This document shows, piece after piece, positions 33,606-42,296 of a stretch of DNA of 42,806 bases. The notes beneath the pieces were generated by a model. That model made no database searches, was not told where the DNA came from, and saw only the letters and a list, made by a program, of their open reading frames with translations. Location of the stretch: contig JAIQEV010000030.1 in the NCBI GenBank assembly GCA_020073585.1, positions 1 to 42,806 of the forward strand, given 5' to 3'. The translations under genes and the position numbers were made by a program. This DNA is from Terriglobia bacterium (GTDB taxonomy: Bacteria; Acidobacteriota; Terriglobia; Acidiferrales; UBA7541). Position 1 is the first letter of the stretch, and each line of letters begins with the position of its first letter.

Positions 33606-34640
33606 TTATTTCAGGGCGTAGGAGCGGTAGAGGGTGTCGCGCTGGGCGGGGATGAAGCCGGCGTCGGAGATGACGCGGCGCAATTCGCTTTCGTTGGTGC
33701 GGTTCTTCACGCCGGCGGCGAAGACCACGTTTTCCTCGATCAAAATGCTGCCCACGTCGTCGGCGCCGAACTGCAGGCCCACCTGGCAGACCTTGATTCC
33801 CGGCGTGAGCCAGCTCGACTGGATGTGGTCGATGTTGTCGAGATACAGGCGGCTGACGGCCAGCGTCTTCAGGTAATCCACGGCCGTGGTTTCCTGCACT
33901 TTTTTGCCGAGGGCGGTATTGTCCGCGGCGAACATCCAGGGGATGAAGGCCGTGAACCCGCCGGTGTCTTCCTGGATGCGGCGCAGGCGCTCGAGGTGAT
34001 TGACGCGGTGGCGCAGCTCTTCGCCGCAGCCGAACATCATGGTGGCCGTGGTGCGCAGGCCCAGCGCGTGCGCCGTGCGGTGCACCTGCTCCCACTCCTC
34101 GCTGGTGCACTTCAGCCGCGCGATCTTCCCGCGGATCTCGTCGTCGAGAATCTCCGCGCCGCCGCCGGGGATGGAGTCCAGCCCGGCGTCCATCAGCCGC
34201 CGGATGGTGTCGCGCACGCTCAGCTCGCTCACTTCCGCGATGCACAGAATCTCCGGCGCGGAAAAGCAGTGCAGGTGCACCTGCGGAAAGCGCTGCTTGA
34301 GCGCGCGCAGCAAATTTTCGTAGTAGCCGATCTGCAGGTCGGGGTGCAGCCCGCCCTGCAGCAGAATGCCCGTGCCGCCCAGCTCCAGCATCTCTTCGAT
34401 CTTCTTGGCGATGGCCTCGAAGGAGAGGATGTAGCCGTCCTTGGCGCCCAGCGGGCGGTAGAAGGCGCAGAAGGAGCAGTACTCGGTGCAGAAATTGGTG
34501 TAGTTGATGTTGCGGTCGATCTGGTAGGTGACCACCCGCGGATCGTTTTTCTTCAGGCGCAACTGGTGCGCGGCCATCCCCAGGCCCACCAGATCATCGG
34601 AGGCCAGCATCTCCAGCGCTTGTTCTTTGCTCAGTCCCAC
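33606..34640 (-). CDS. mqnC: Cyclic dehypoxanthinyl futalosine synthase (radical SAM)
   Basis: A 344-residue radical SAM enzyme of the futalosine route to menaquinone. The cluster motif CTEYCSFC gives Cys51, Cys55 and Cys58. YQIDRNINYTNFC, LLQGGLHPDLQIGYYENLL, AGLDSIPGGGAEIL and TTATMMFGCGE are characteristic of MqnC. The start is a GTG at 34640 with AGAGGA upstream. It follows mqnA by 46 bases on the same strand. MqnB, MqnD and MqnE are not in the window. Confidence 0.95.
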   Translation of the reverse strand: MGLSKEQALEMLASDDLVGLGMAAHQLRLKKNDPRVVTYQIDRNINYTNFCTEYCSFCAFYRPLGAKDGYILSFEAIAKKIEEMLELGGTGILLQGGLHPDLQIGYYENLLRALKQRFPQVHLHCFSAPEILCIAEVSELSVRDTIRRLMDAGLDSIPGGGAEILDDEIRGKIARLKCTSEEWEQVHRTAHALGLRTTATMMFGCGEELRHRVNHLERLRRIQEDTGGFTAFIPWMFAADNTALGKKVQETTAVDYLKTLAVSRLYLDNIDHIQSSWLTPGIKVCQVGLQFGADDVGSILIEENVVFAAGVKNRTNESELRRVISDAGFIPAQRDTLYRSYALK

Positions 34641-34686
34641 GGCCGTTCCTCTTTTGCGTGCGCATCCATTCTAGCGAATGCCGGGC

Positions 34687-35595
34687 CTAAACTCGAATCC
34701 ATGCGGCCGCCCAGGAGACCGGCTTGGCGCGCGGGATGAGCCCTAGCTCCGCGGCGTAGTCGTAGTACAGGGCCAGGCCACGGCGGTTTTCTTCGCCCAG
34801 CGTGAAATCGATGTTTTCGCGCAGGTAGTGGTCCAGCTCATCGGCGGGCATGTGCAACTCGTCCGCCGCTTCGGCGGCAATCTCCGCGATGCGCGCCACG
34901 CCGTACTCGCGCGAAGCCTGAAAATCGGCGGCCACCTCCGGCGTGACCGCCGCGCGCCGCCCCGCCCAGAACGCCAGCACCGCGGGCAGCCCAGTCATGC
35001 TCCGCCACTGCTGCACGATGTCGTAGACGAAGAGCTCGCCCCGATTCCATCGGGGCTCGCGGCCCTCCCCGATGCCCGCGGCCTGCGCGGGGCAGCGCAC
35101 GCTCCCGTCGGGCTGGCGCTCCGCCGCGCCTTCGATCTGCAGCGCCAGGCGCAGCGCCGGGTCGCCGATGAGCAGCGCCGCGTCCGCTTCGCGCAGCATC
35201 GCGCCGGGGTCCGGCGCCGCCTCGGTGAATTCCGGGGCGATCTTCCAGTGCTTCGCGCACAGGATTTTCACCAGGGCCTGCGTGCTGCGCGAGCTGCGGT
35301 CCAGGGCGATGCGCCGCGCCTGGGCGATGGGCTTCTTGGCGATCACCAGCAAGCTGCGCACTTCCTGTTGCGCGGCGATGGCCAGGTCCGGCAGCACCAC
35401 CAGATCCTCGATGCGCTGGTATTCGATGGCCGGGATGATGGCGATATCGGCGGCGCCGCTGCGCAGGGCCTCGGCGCACTGCGACGGCACGGTGAAGGAG
35501 AGATCGTATTTCCCGCGCAGCGGCCCGTGCGTGAAGCCGCGCACCAGCGGCGCGGTGTTCAGGTACTGCACGATGGAGATGCGGAGTTTAGCCAT
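34687..35595 (-). CDS. mqnA: Chorismate dehydratase
   Basis: A 302-residue enzyme with a periplasmic-binding-protein-like fold that converts chorismate to 3-enolpyruvylbenzoate, the first step of the futalosine menaquinone pathway. RISIVQYLNTAPLVRGF, SQCAEALRSGAADIAIIPAIEYQR, LDRSSRSTQALVKILC and LLIGDPALRL are family blocks. The ATG at 35595 is chosen because the family begins there; an upstream in-frame start at 35643 falls in the promoter. An extended -10 (TGTTATACT, 35630 to 35622) lies about 27 bases upstream. Confidence 0.94.
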   Translation of the reverse strand: MAKLRISIVQYLNTAPLVRGFTHGPLRGKYDLSFTVPSQCAEALRSGAADIAIIPAIEYQRIEDLVVLPDLAIAAQQEVRSLLVIAKKPIAQARRIALDRSSRSTQALVKILCAKHWKIAPEFTEAAPDPGAMLREADAALLIGDPALRLALQIEGAAERQPDGSVRCPAQAAGIGEGREPRWNRGELFVYDIVQQWRSMTGLPAVLAFWAGRRAAVTPEVAADFQASREYGVARIAEIAAEAADELHMPADELDHYLRENIDFTLGEENRRGLALYYDYAAELGLIPRAKPVSWAAAWIRV

Positions 35596-35621
35596 GTTTA
35601 CGCTTCTCTCGCGGAAGAGAA

Positions 35622-35664
35622 AGTATAACAGAGAGAATTTCACGCGGGCTTCTTCTGGTATAAA
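35622..35664. promoter_or_regulatory. Divergent promoters of mqnA and the zinc metalloprotease gene
   Basis: On the minus strand TGT-TATACT (35630 to 35622) serves mqnA. On the plus strand TGG-TATAAA (35656-35664) serves the protease gene. Both are extended -10 elements and neither has a good -35. The two lie within 45 bases, so one promoter may affect the other. Confidence 0.55.
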
Positions 35665-35693
35665 GAACCCGCAGCGATCCGGAGGCTTCAGCC

Positions 35694-38168
35694 ATGTCCA
35701 AGTTTCTCCCGTCCATTCTGCTTGCAGCCGTTGTGTGCGCGCCGCTGGGCGCGCAATTGCGCCCCGAAGCGGCGTCCGCGCCCGCCGCCGAGAAGACCAT
35801 CGCGGAAAAGACCGCGGGGGCGCAGAAGCTCCCCGGGTACTTCAACCTCTATTGGGACGCCCAGCAGGGCAAGCTGTGGCTGGAGATCGAGAAGCTGGGC
35901 GCGGAGTTTCTCTACCAGAGCGGGCTGTCCGCCGGCGTGGGCTCGAACGACATCGGGCTGGACCGCGGGCAACTCGGCGAAACCCGCGTGGTGCGCTTCG
36001 AGCGCAGCGGGCCGAAGATTCTGCTGGTGCAGTCCAACCAGGAGTACCGCGCGGGGAGCAGCGATTCCGCTGAGCGGCGCGCCGTGCGCGACTCCTTCGC
36101 CGAATCCGCGCTGTGGGGCTTTACCGTGGCCGCCGAAGAAGACGGCCGCGTTCTCGTGGACGCCACCGACTTTTTCCTGCGCGACGCCCACGGCGTTCCC
36201 GCCGCGTTGCGCCGCGCCAGGCAGGGCGCCTACCATCTCGACGCCGCGCGCTCCGCGCTGTACCTCCCGCAAACCAGGAATTTTCCGCTGAACACGGAAG
36301 TCGAGGCCACGCTCACCTTCGCCGGCGACGATCCCGGCGAGTGGGTGCGCCAGGTGACCCCCGCTCCGGAATCGATCACCGTGCGCGAGCACCACTCCTT
36401 CGTGCAGCTTCCCCCGCCGGGCTACCGGCCGCGGGCCTTCGATCCGCGCTCCAGCTACATCGGCATGCAGTACCTGGACTACGCCACGCCGGTCAGCGAA
36501 TCCGTCGTCCAGCACTTCCTCATCCGGCACCGCCTGGAGAAAAAGGATCCGCGGGCCGCGGTGAGCGAGCCCGTGCAGCCCATCGTCTATTACCTGGACC
36601 GCGGCGCGCCCGAGCCCATCCGTTCGGCGCTGCTCGAGGGCGCGCGCTGGTGGAACCAGGCGTTTGCAGCCGCCGGCTACAAGAACGCGTTCCGCGTCGA
36701 GCTGCTGCCGGAAGGCGCCGACCCCATGGACCTGCGCTACAACGTGATTCAGTGGGTGCACCGCGCGACGCGCGGGTGGTCCTACGGCATGGCGGTGATC
36801 GATCCGCGCACCGGGGAGATCATCAAGGGCCACGTCACGCTGGGCTCGCTGCGCGTGCGCCAGGACTATCTGATCGCGGAGGCGCTGCTCGCGCCGTACG
36901 AAAAGGGCCGGGGCGTTTCGCCGAAGATGCTGGAGATGGCCCTGGCGCGGCTGCGCCAGCTCGCGGCGCACGAAGTGGGGCACACGCTGGGGCTGATGCA
37001 CAACTACTCCTCGAGCACGGTGAACCGCTCCTCGGTGATGGATTATCCGCCGCCGCTGGCCAGGTTCGCCGCGGACGGCAGCATCGATCTTTCGCAGGCG
37101 TACGCCACGGGCATCGGCGAATGGGACAAGGTGTCCATCGCGTACGGCTATCAGGATTTCGCGCCGGGCACGGATGAGCCCGCGGCGCTGAACAAGCTTC
37201 TGAACGACGCATTTGCCCGCGGCCTGCGTTACCTCACCGACCAGGACGCGCGCCCCGCGGGCTCTTCCAGCTCGCTCGCGCACCTCTGGGATAGTGGCGC
37301 GAACGCGGTGGACGAGCTGAACCGGCTGATGCCGGTGCGCGCCGCGGCGCTGCGGCGTTTCGGCGAGAACAACATCCGCGAAGGCGCGCCGCTGGCGTCG
37401 CAGGAAGAGGCCCTCGCGCCGCTGTACATGCTGCATCGCTACCAGGTGGAGGCGGCGAGCAAGCTGGTGGGCGGCATGGACTACACCTTTGCGCTGCGCG
37501 GCGACGGGCAGAAGCCCACGCAGATCGTCGCGCCGGCGGAGCAGCGGCGCGCGCTGGCGGCGGTGCTGGCCACGCTCCAGCCCGCGGCGCTGGCCTTGCC
37601 GGAATCGCTGCTGCGGAGCATTCCGCCGCGCGTGCCGGAATCGGACCGCGGGCGCGAACTCTTCAAGATTCGCACCAGCCCGGCGTTCGACGCGCTGGCT
37701 CCGGCGGAAGCCGCGGCCAGGCACACGCTGCAGTTTCTGTTCAACCCCGAGCGCGCCGCGCGCCTGGTGGAGTTCCACGCGCGCGACGCGGGGAATCCCG
37801 GGCTCGAGGAGGTTCTCGGCGCGGTGCTGGCCGCGACGTGGAAAGCGCCGCGCGGCACGGGTTATCCCGCGGAAATCGCCCGCGTCGTGGACAATGTCGC
37901 GCTGTACGACCTGATGGCGCTGGCCGCCAACGACCGCGCATCCGGGCAGGTTCGCGCCGTGGCCGCGCTCCAGCTCGACGAGCTGAAGAGCTGGCTTACG
38001 GCCGCGCAGGCGGGCACGCAGGACGAAGCCGAGCGGGCGCATCTTTTCTTTGCCGCCGCGCAGATCGCGGAATTCCAGAAAAATCCCAAGGCCATCCCCG
38101 TAGCCGCGCCCGCCGAGCCGCCGGACGGGCCGCCCATCGGCGGCATGGACGAGGACCCCGAGCCGTAG
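35694..38168 (+). CDS. Exported EcxA-like zinc-dependent metalloprotease
   Basis: An 824-residue protein. Residues 1-21 are a signal peptide (FLPSILLAAVVCAPLGAQ). About 40-210 are a DUF5117-like domain and about 250-620 the metalloprotease. The metzincin-like site HEVGHTLGLMH is at residues 426-436 with all three His in HExxHxxGxxH. The Met-turn candidate is SSVMDYPPPL. The C-terminal 200 residues are helical (DUF4953-like), ending in acidic, proline-rich residues. GGAGG lies upstream of the ATG. Substrate not known; proteins of this class are common secreted proteases in Acidobacteriota and Bacteroidota. Confidence 0.88.
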   Translation: MSKFLPSILLAAVVCAPLGAQLRPEAASAPAAEKTIAEKTAGAQKLPGYFNLYWDAQQGKLWLEIEKLGAEFLYQSGLSAGVGSNDIGLDRGQLGETRVVRFERSGPKILLVQSNQEYRAGSSDSAERRAVRDSFAESALWGFTVAAEEDGRVLVDATDFFLRDAHGVPAALRRARQGAYHLDAARSALYLPQTRNFPLNTEVEATLTFAGDDPGEWVRQVTPAPESITVREHHSFVQLPPPGYRPRAFDPRSSYIGMQYLDYATPVSESVVQHFLIRHRLEKKDPRAAVSEPVQPIVYYLDRGAPEPIRSALLEGARWWNQAFAAAGYKNAFRVELLPEGADPMDLRYNVIQWVHRATRGWSYGMAVIDPRTGEIIKGHVTLGSLRVRQDYLIAEALLAPYEKGRGVSPKMLEMALARLRQLAAHEVGHTLGLMHNYSSSTVNRSSVMDYPPPLARFAADGSIDLSQAYATGIGEWDKVSIAYGYQDFAPGTDEPAALNKLLNDAFARGLRYLTDQDARPAGSSSSLAHLWDSGANAVDELNRLMPVRAAALRRFGENNIREGAPLASQEEALAPLYMLHRYQVEAASKLVGGMDYTFALRGDGQKPTQIVAPAEQRRALAAVLATLQPAALALPESLLRSIPPRVPESDRGRELFKIRTSPAFDALAPAEAAARHTLQFLFNPERAARLVEFHARDAGNPGLEEVLGAVLAATWKAPRGTGYPAEIARVVDNVALYDLMALAANDRASGQVRAVAALQLDELKSWLTAAQAGTQDEAERAHLFFAAAQIAEFQKNPKAIPVAAPAEPPDGPPIGGMDEDPEP

Positions 38169-38238
38169 CCCGCTCCCGGCGCTCCAGCGCCGCCGGAATC
38201 CCCCGTGCTCCTCGGACCCTGCCGGGAACGTGGCCGGA

Positions 38239-38274
38239 TTCGAACGTACTATGCGAACCGTTCGAAACTAGTAC
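38239..38274. promoter_or_regulatory. Nested inverted repeats, operator-like
   Basis: TTCGAACG (38239-38246) and CGTTCGAA (38259-38266) form a perfect inverted repeat with a 12-base spacer. GTACTA (38246-38251) and TAGTAC (38269-38274) form a second one interleaved with it. The group lies just upstream of the promoter at 38289, so it may be a regulator site. Confidence 0.5.
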
Positions 38275-38288
38275 CATACATTCACCTA

Positions 38289-38317
38289 TTGACTTAATAT
38301 CACATCACTGCTACCAT
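38289..38317 (+). promoter_or_regulatory. Sigma-70-like promoter of the small Cys/His protein gene
   Basis: TTGACT (38289-38294), exactly 17 bases, then TACCAT (38312-38317), preceded by TGC, which makes it an extended -10. This is the best -35/-10 pair in the window. Confidence 0.6.
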
Positions 38318-38430
38318 TCCCCGTGACGCTGCCGCTGCCATTCCCCCTCTTCTCGTTACCTCATTGCCTTTCTTCCTCGTTCCTTCCCTTCATTTCCTCT
38401 CCTGCGCTTCACCATCCGGCTTTTCTATCC

Positions 38431-38490
38431 CCTTTCTTTGCCACTCTTACGCACTCTCTCTCCCGCAACCCCTTTGTTTGCCACTCTTAC
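38431..38490 (+). repeat. 20-bp direct repeat in the leader
   Basis: Positions 38431-38450 and 38471-38490 are the same except at one base; the common core is TTTGCCACTCTTAC. The copies start exactly 40 bases apart and are separated by 20 bases. Confidence 0.85.
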
Positions 38491-38537
38491 AAAAACCACC
38501 CGGGTGTACACCAACTCTTCCCAGAAAGGAACTGCAC

Positions 38538-38969
38538 ATGACCAGCAAATCCTCTAACTCCAGCTTTGCCCCTGTCCCACTACACTGCCAGCATCGCTCC
38601 CCGTCCGGCCGCCGGTGCCGCCTCCCGCTGGCCGATCCTTCCTCCACCCTTTGCCTCCGGCATGCGGTCCATCGCCAGAAGGTTCGGGACGCCGCCGACC
38701 TCGCCGTCGCGCTCACCGGCCAGTCCGACGACTTCCAAACCGCCGCCGGCATCCATCATTCCCTCAGCGAACTCTACCGGCTCCTGGCCCGGAACTGCAT
38801 CTCCCCGCGCCGCGCCGCCGTCCTCGCCTACATCAGCCAGCTCCTCCTTCGCACCCTCCCCGCCATCGGCCAGGAGCGCGACCCCGGCTCCTCCCCGGAG
38901 GCCACCGGGCCAGTCATTGTGGTGGATGTTCCTCGCCCAATCCGGACCCAGGACGGCCAGCCCTCATGA
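38538..38969 (+). CDS. Small Cys/His-motif protein of unknown function
   Basis: A 143-residue protein I cannot assign to a named family. Near the N-terminus it has a Cys/His cluster: Cys17, His19, Cys27, Cys39, His42 and His45 (LHCQHRSPSGRRC, LCLRHAVH). This looks like a compact zinc site and resembles the C-x-H...GxxC...C-x2-H pattern in many short Acidobacteriota proteins. The middle is helical (SLSELYRLLARNCISPRRAAVLAYISQ), and the end is Pro-rich. AAAGGA lies eight bases before the ATG at 38538. The long, repeat-bearing leader upstream is unusual. The stop is followed 78 bases later by the fusion aminotransferase gene. Confidence 0.6.
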   Translation: MTSKSSNSSFAPVPLHCQHRSPSGRRCRLPLADPSSTLCLRHAVHRQKVRDAADLAVALTGQSDDFQTAAGIHHSLSELYRLLARNCISPRRAAVLAYISQLLLRTLPAIGQERDPGSSPEATGPVIVVDVPRPIRTQDGQPS

Positions 38970-39012
38970 CCCCCGCCGCCACACGCAGAGCCCCGAGCCT
39001 GGCGCGCGGCAA

Positions 39013-39041
39013 TAGACGTGCACAGGGAGAGCGGATAAACT
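39013..39041 (+). promoter_or_regulatory. Candidate promoter of the fusion aminotransferase gene
   Basis: TAGACG (39013-39018), 17 bases, TAAACT (39036-39041). The ATG at 39048 would then be at or next to the transcript start. There is no ribosome binding site at proper distance from 39048, which fits a leaderless start. Confidence 0.35.
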
Positions 39042-39047
39042 TTGGCC

Positions 39048-42000
39048 ATGATCCTGGAAGATCGAGCAGCGTCGGCGGTCACCGAGCAGGAGGCGGTCCG
39101 CTTGGCCCGGGAGATTTATGGCCTGGAGGTGTCCGCGCGGGCGCTGCCGGGGGAGTACGACCACAATTTTCACTTGAGCTGCGCGGACGGGCGCGGGTTG
39201 GTGCTGAAGGTGATGCACCCGGCGCGGGAGCGCGCGCTGATCGATTTGCAGTGCGGGGCGCTGCAGCATCTGGCGCGGCGGGCGCCGCAACTGGCGCTGC
39301 CGCGGGTGGTGTCGGCGCGCAACGGGGAGGCGTACCAGAGCGTCACCGTTTCCGACGGCACGCAGCGGCTGGTGTGGATGCTGACGTATGTGCCGGGAAC
39401 GGTGCTGGCGGAAGCGCGGCCGCACTCGCCGGAGCTGCTGGAGAGCCTGGGGCGGCTGCTGGGGGAGATGGACGCGGGACTGGCGGATTTTGCGCATGCG
39501 ACGGCGCAGCGGGAGTTGAAGTGGGACCTGGCGCGCGCGGGATGGATTCGCGGCTACCTGCAGCACATCACGGATCCGGCGCGGCGGGCGCTGGTCGAGC
39601 GGTTTCTGGCCCTGTACGAAAGCGAAGTGGCGCCGGCGCTGGGGCGGCTGCGGCGCAGCGTGATCTACGGGGACGCCAACGACTACAACGTGCTGGTGGG
39701 CGAGGCCTGGCCGCAGCCGCGGCAGGCCGTCAGCGTGATCGACTACGGGGACATGCACCACAGCGTGACCGTGGCGGAGCTGGCGGTGGCCGTGGCCTAC
39801 GCCATCCTGGGTAAAAAAAATTTGCTGCGGGCGGCGGCCGCGGTGATTGCCGGGTATCACCGGGCGTTTCCCCTGCGCGAAGAGGAAGTGGCGCTGCTGT
39901 ATGCGCTGGTGGGGGCGCGGCTGGCGGTGAGCGTGGTGAATTCGGCGCATCGCAAGACGCTAAAGCCGGATGATCCGTACGTGACGATCAGCGAAGCGCC
40001 GGCCTGGGAGGCGCTCGAGAGTCTGGCGGAGATTCATCCGCGCTTTGCGCACTACACGTTCCGTGCGGCCTGCGGGCTCGAGCCCGTGCCGCAGAGCGCG
40101 GCGGTGCGGCGCTGGCTCGCGGAGAACGCGGGGACCGCGACTGCGCTGCTGGACGCCGATGTGCGCAAGGCGCCGCTGCGCGTTTTCGATCTGAGCGTGG
40201 GCAGCACGCTGCTGGGCGCGGACCCGCGCGCGGCGGAGACCGCGGCGCTCACGGAAACGATTTTCCAGGAGATAAAGAAGGCCGGAGTCTCCGTGGGCGT
40301 GGGGCGGTACGACGAGGCGCGGCTGCTGTACACGTCGCCGATTTTCGGGGCCGGCGAAAATCCCACCGACGAGCGGCGCACGATTCACCTGGGCCTGGAC
40401 CTTTTCGTCGAGCCGGGCACGCCGCTGTACGCGTCGCTCGAGGGCGTGGTGCACACGGTGGCCAACAACACGGCGCTGCTGGACTACGGGCCGCTGGTGA
40501 TCCTGCGGCACGGGACAGGCGACGGCGTGCCGTTCTATACGCTCTACGGGCACCTCACCGAGGACACGCTGAGCGGGCTGCATGCCGGGCAGCACGTGGC
40601 GCGGGGGCAGCGCATCGGGCGCGTGGGCACGGCGGCGGAGAACGGCGGCTGGGCGCCGCACGTGCATTTCCAGGTGATTGTGGACCTGCTGGACCGCGGC
40701 GCGGACTTTCCCGGCGTGGCGTATGCCGCGGAGCGCGCGGTGTGGCGCGATCTTTCGCCCGATCCGAATCTGCTGCTGGGGATTCCGGCGGAGCGCTTCC
40801 CCGCGCCGGCGCCGGACCTGGAAGCGACGCTGGCGGCGCGGCGCGCGCTGCTGGGACCGAGCCTGAGCATTTCGTACCGGAAGCCGCTGAAGATCGTGCG
40901 CGGGTGGATGCAGCATCTCTACGACGACACGGGACGGGCGTATCTGGATGTGTACAACAACGTGCCGCTGGTGGGGCACAGCCATCCGCGGGTGGTGCGC
41001 GCGGCGCGGAAGCAGCTGGCGCTGCTCAACACCAACACGCGCTATCTGCACGACAACGTGCTGCGCTACGCGGAGCGGCTGACGCGGCGGATGCCCGCGC
41101 CGCTGCGCGTCTGCTACTTCCTGAACTCGGGCAGCGAGGCCAACGAGCTGGCGCTGCGGCTGGCGCGCACGCACACGGGGCGGGAGGACGTGATCGTCCT
41201 CGAACACGCCTATCACGGGCACACCAATACGCTGATCGATGTGAGCCCATACAAGTTCGAGGGGCCCGGGGGGCGCGGGCGCAAGCCGTGGGTGCACGTG
41301 GCGCCGCTGGCCGATGACTACCGCGGGGCGTACCGGCGCGAGGATAAGGAAGCCGGGGCGAAGTACGCGCGGCACGTGGCGGAGATTCTCGAGCGCGTGC
41401 GTGGGGAGGGGCGCGGCGTGGCCGCGTATCTTGCGGAGACGCTGCCGAGCGTGGGCGGGCAGATTGTGTTCCCGCCGGGGTATCTGGCGGAGGCCTACCG
41501 GCACGTGCGCGCGGCGGGCGCGGTGTGCATCGCCGACGAAGTGCAGGTGGGCTTCGGGCGGCTGGGCACGCACTTCTGGGGCTTTGAGACGCAGGGCGTG
41601 GTGCCGGACATCGTGGTGCTGGGAAAGCCGATCGGGAACGCGTTCCCGCTGGCGGCGGTGGTGACGACGGCGGAGATTGCGGCGTCGTTTGCGAACGGGA
41701 TGGAGTTTTTCAGCACCTTCGGAGGGAATCCGGTGGCGTGCGCGGCGGGGCTGGCGGTGCTGGATGTGCTGGAGGAGGGACACCTGCAGGAACAGGCGCT
41801 GCGCGTGGGCCAGCATTTCATCGCCGGGCTGAAAGCGCTGGCGGGGCGGCACGCGCTGATCGGCGACGTGCGCGGCTCGGGGCTGTTTCTCGGGGTGGAC
41901 CTGGTGCGCGACCGCACAACGCGCGCGGCGGCGACGGAAGAAGCCGGCTACGTGGTGAACCGCCTGCGCGACTGCGGCATCCTGGCGGGGACGGACGGGC

Positions 42001-42119
42001 CGCAGCACAACGTGCTGAAGCTGCGGCCGCCGCTGGTGTTTACCGAGGGCGACGCGGATTTCTTTGTGGACACGCTGGACGCGATTCTTGCCGAGGACGC
42101 AGTGCAGCCGCGCCACTGA
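39048..42119 (+). CDS. Fusion of APH-type kinase, M23 peptidase-like domain and class III aminotransferase
   Basis: A 1023-residue three-domain protein. Residues about 10-330 are an aminoglycoside-phosphotransferase/hydroxylysine-kinase-like domain with YGDANDYNVLV (catalytic Asp209) and VIDYGDM (Asp232). About 430-580 are an M23 (lysostaphin-like) domain with its zinc ligands intact: HLGLD (His447, Asp451) and HVH (His538, His540). About 610-1015 are a class III PLP enzyme with SGSEANELALRL, HAYHGHT, ADEVQVGFGRLG and the PLP Lys860 (LGKPIGNAF). In animals hydroxylysine kinase and the related phospho-lyases for phosphohydroxylysine and phosphoethanolamine are separate proteins, so a kinase plus ammoniophospholyase is a reasonable reading. 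The role of the M23 domain is open. A TTG at 39042 is an alternative start. Confidence 0.9.
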   Translation: MILEDRAASAVTEQEAVRLAREIYGLEVSARALPGEYDHNFHLSCADGRGLVLKVMHPARERALIDLQCGALQHLARRAPQLALPRVVSARNGEAYQSVTVSDGTQRLVWMLTYVPGTVLAEARPHSPELLESLGRLLGEMDAGLADFAHATAQRELKWDLARAGWIRGYLQHITDPARRALVERFLALYESEVAPALGRLRRSVIYGDANDYNVLVGEAWPQPRQAVSVIDYGDMHHSVTVAELAVAVAYAILGKKNLLRAAAAVIAGYHRAFPLREEEVALLYALVGARLAVSVVNSAHRKTLKPDDPYVTISEAPAWEALESLAEIHPRFAHYTFRAACGLEPVPQSAAVRRWLAENAGTATALLDADVRKAPLRVFDLSVGSTLLGADPRAAETAALTETIFQEIKKAGVSVGVGRYDEARLLYTSPIFGAGENPTDERRTIHLGLDLFVEPGTPLYASLEGVVHTVANNTALLDYGPLVILRHGTGDGVPFYTLYGHLTEDTLSGLHAGQHVARGQRIGRVGTAAENGGWAPHVHFQVIVDLLDRGADFPGVAYAAERAVWRDLSPDPNLLLGIPAERFPAPAPDLEATLAARRALLGPSLSISYRKPLKIVRGWMQHLYDDTGRAYLDVYNNVPLVGHSHPRVVRAARKQLALLNTNTRYLHDNVLRYAERLTRRMPAPLRVCYFLNSGSEANELALRLARTHTGREDVIVLEHAYHGHTNTLIDVSPYKFEGPGGRGRKPWVHVAPLADDYRGAYRREDKEAGAKYARHVAEILERVRGEGRGVAAYLAETLPSVGGQIVFPPGYLAEAYRHVRAAGAVCIADEVQVGFGRLGTHFWGFETQGVVPDIVVLGKPIGNAFPLAAVVTTAEIAASFANGMEFFSTFGGNPVACAAGLAVLDVLEEGHLQEQALRVGQHFIAGLKALAGRHALIGDVRGSGLFLGVDLVRDRTTRAAATEEAGYVVNRLRDCGILAGTDGPQHNVLKLRPPLVFTEGDADFFVDTLDAILAEDAVQPRH

Positions 42120-42129
42120 GCGTTCCAGC

Positions 42130-42197
42130 CGAAACTCGAAATGCGAAATTCGAAACTCGGCCCTTTTCGGCAAGCTGAGCTGCGCTGGCGAATTTCG
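42130..42197. repeat. Short TTCGAAA-type repeats after the fusion gene
   Basis: CGAAACTCG occurs at 42130-42138 and 42151-42159. CGAAATTCG (42144-42152) is the inverse of CGAATTTCG (42189-42197). A T-run follows at about 42219-42224. This may be a weak terminator or a dispersed AT-rich repeat. Confidence 0.45.
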
Positions 42198-42257
42198 ATT
42201 TGCAAACCGCGGATTTCCTTTTTTCAGCATTGACAGGCGCCTTTCACTTCGCACTAC

Positions 42258-42287
42258 TTGACAAGGCGGTTACCCTGCACGTAGGCT
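42258..42287 (+). promoter_or_regulatory. Candidate promoter of dprA
   Basis: A consensus TTGACA (42258-42263), 18 bases, TAGGCT (42282-42287). Only three of six -10 positions match. The start codon at 42297 is about ten bases after it. Confidence 0.4.
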
Positions 42288-42296
42288 CGGCACGCG

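Larger units (their letters stand above)
38169..38537 (+). promoter_or_regulatory. AT-richer, pyrimidine-rich intergenic leader
   Basis: This 369-base gap differs in base use from the rest of the window. It holds, in order, a nested inverted repeat (38239-38274), a sigma-70-like promoter (38289-38317), a strongly C/T-rich stretch (about 38339-38500) and a 20-base direct repeat (38431-38450 and 38471-38490). I see no coding frame with a ribosome binding site in it. A leader of about 210 bases would precede the start at 38538. Confidence 0.7.

Noticed and set aside
38231-38275. Possible tRNA remnant or attachment site
   Set aside because: GGATTCGAAC resembles a T-loop on the reverse strand, but flanking bases do not pair as a T-stem and no acceptor or anticodon arm is visible.
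39042-39047. TTG at 39042 as start of the fusion gene
   Set aside because: An ATG two codons later is just as well placed; neither has a clear ribosome binding site, so ATG is preferred.
487-42254. Very long open frames opposite real genes (for example 13441-16860 plus strand, 19787-22285 minus, 35688-38042 minus, 10543-12654 plus)
   Set aside because: They mirror genuine genes, have Arg/Ala/His-rich or low-complexity products with no family motif, and come from high GC content on the opposite strand.
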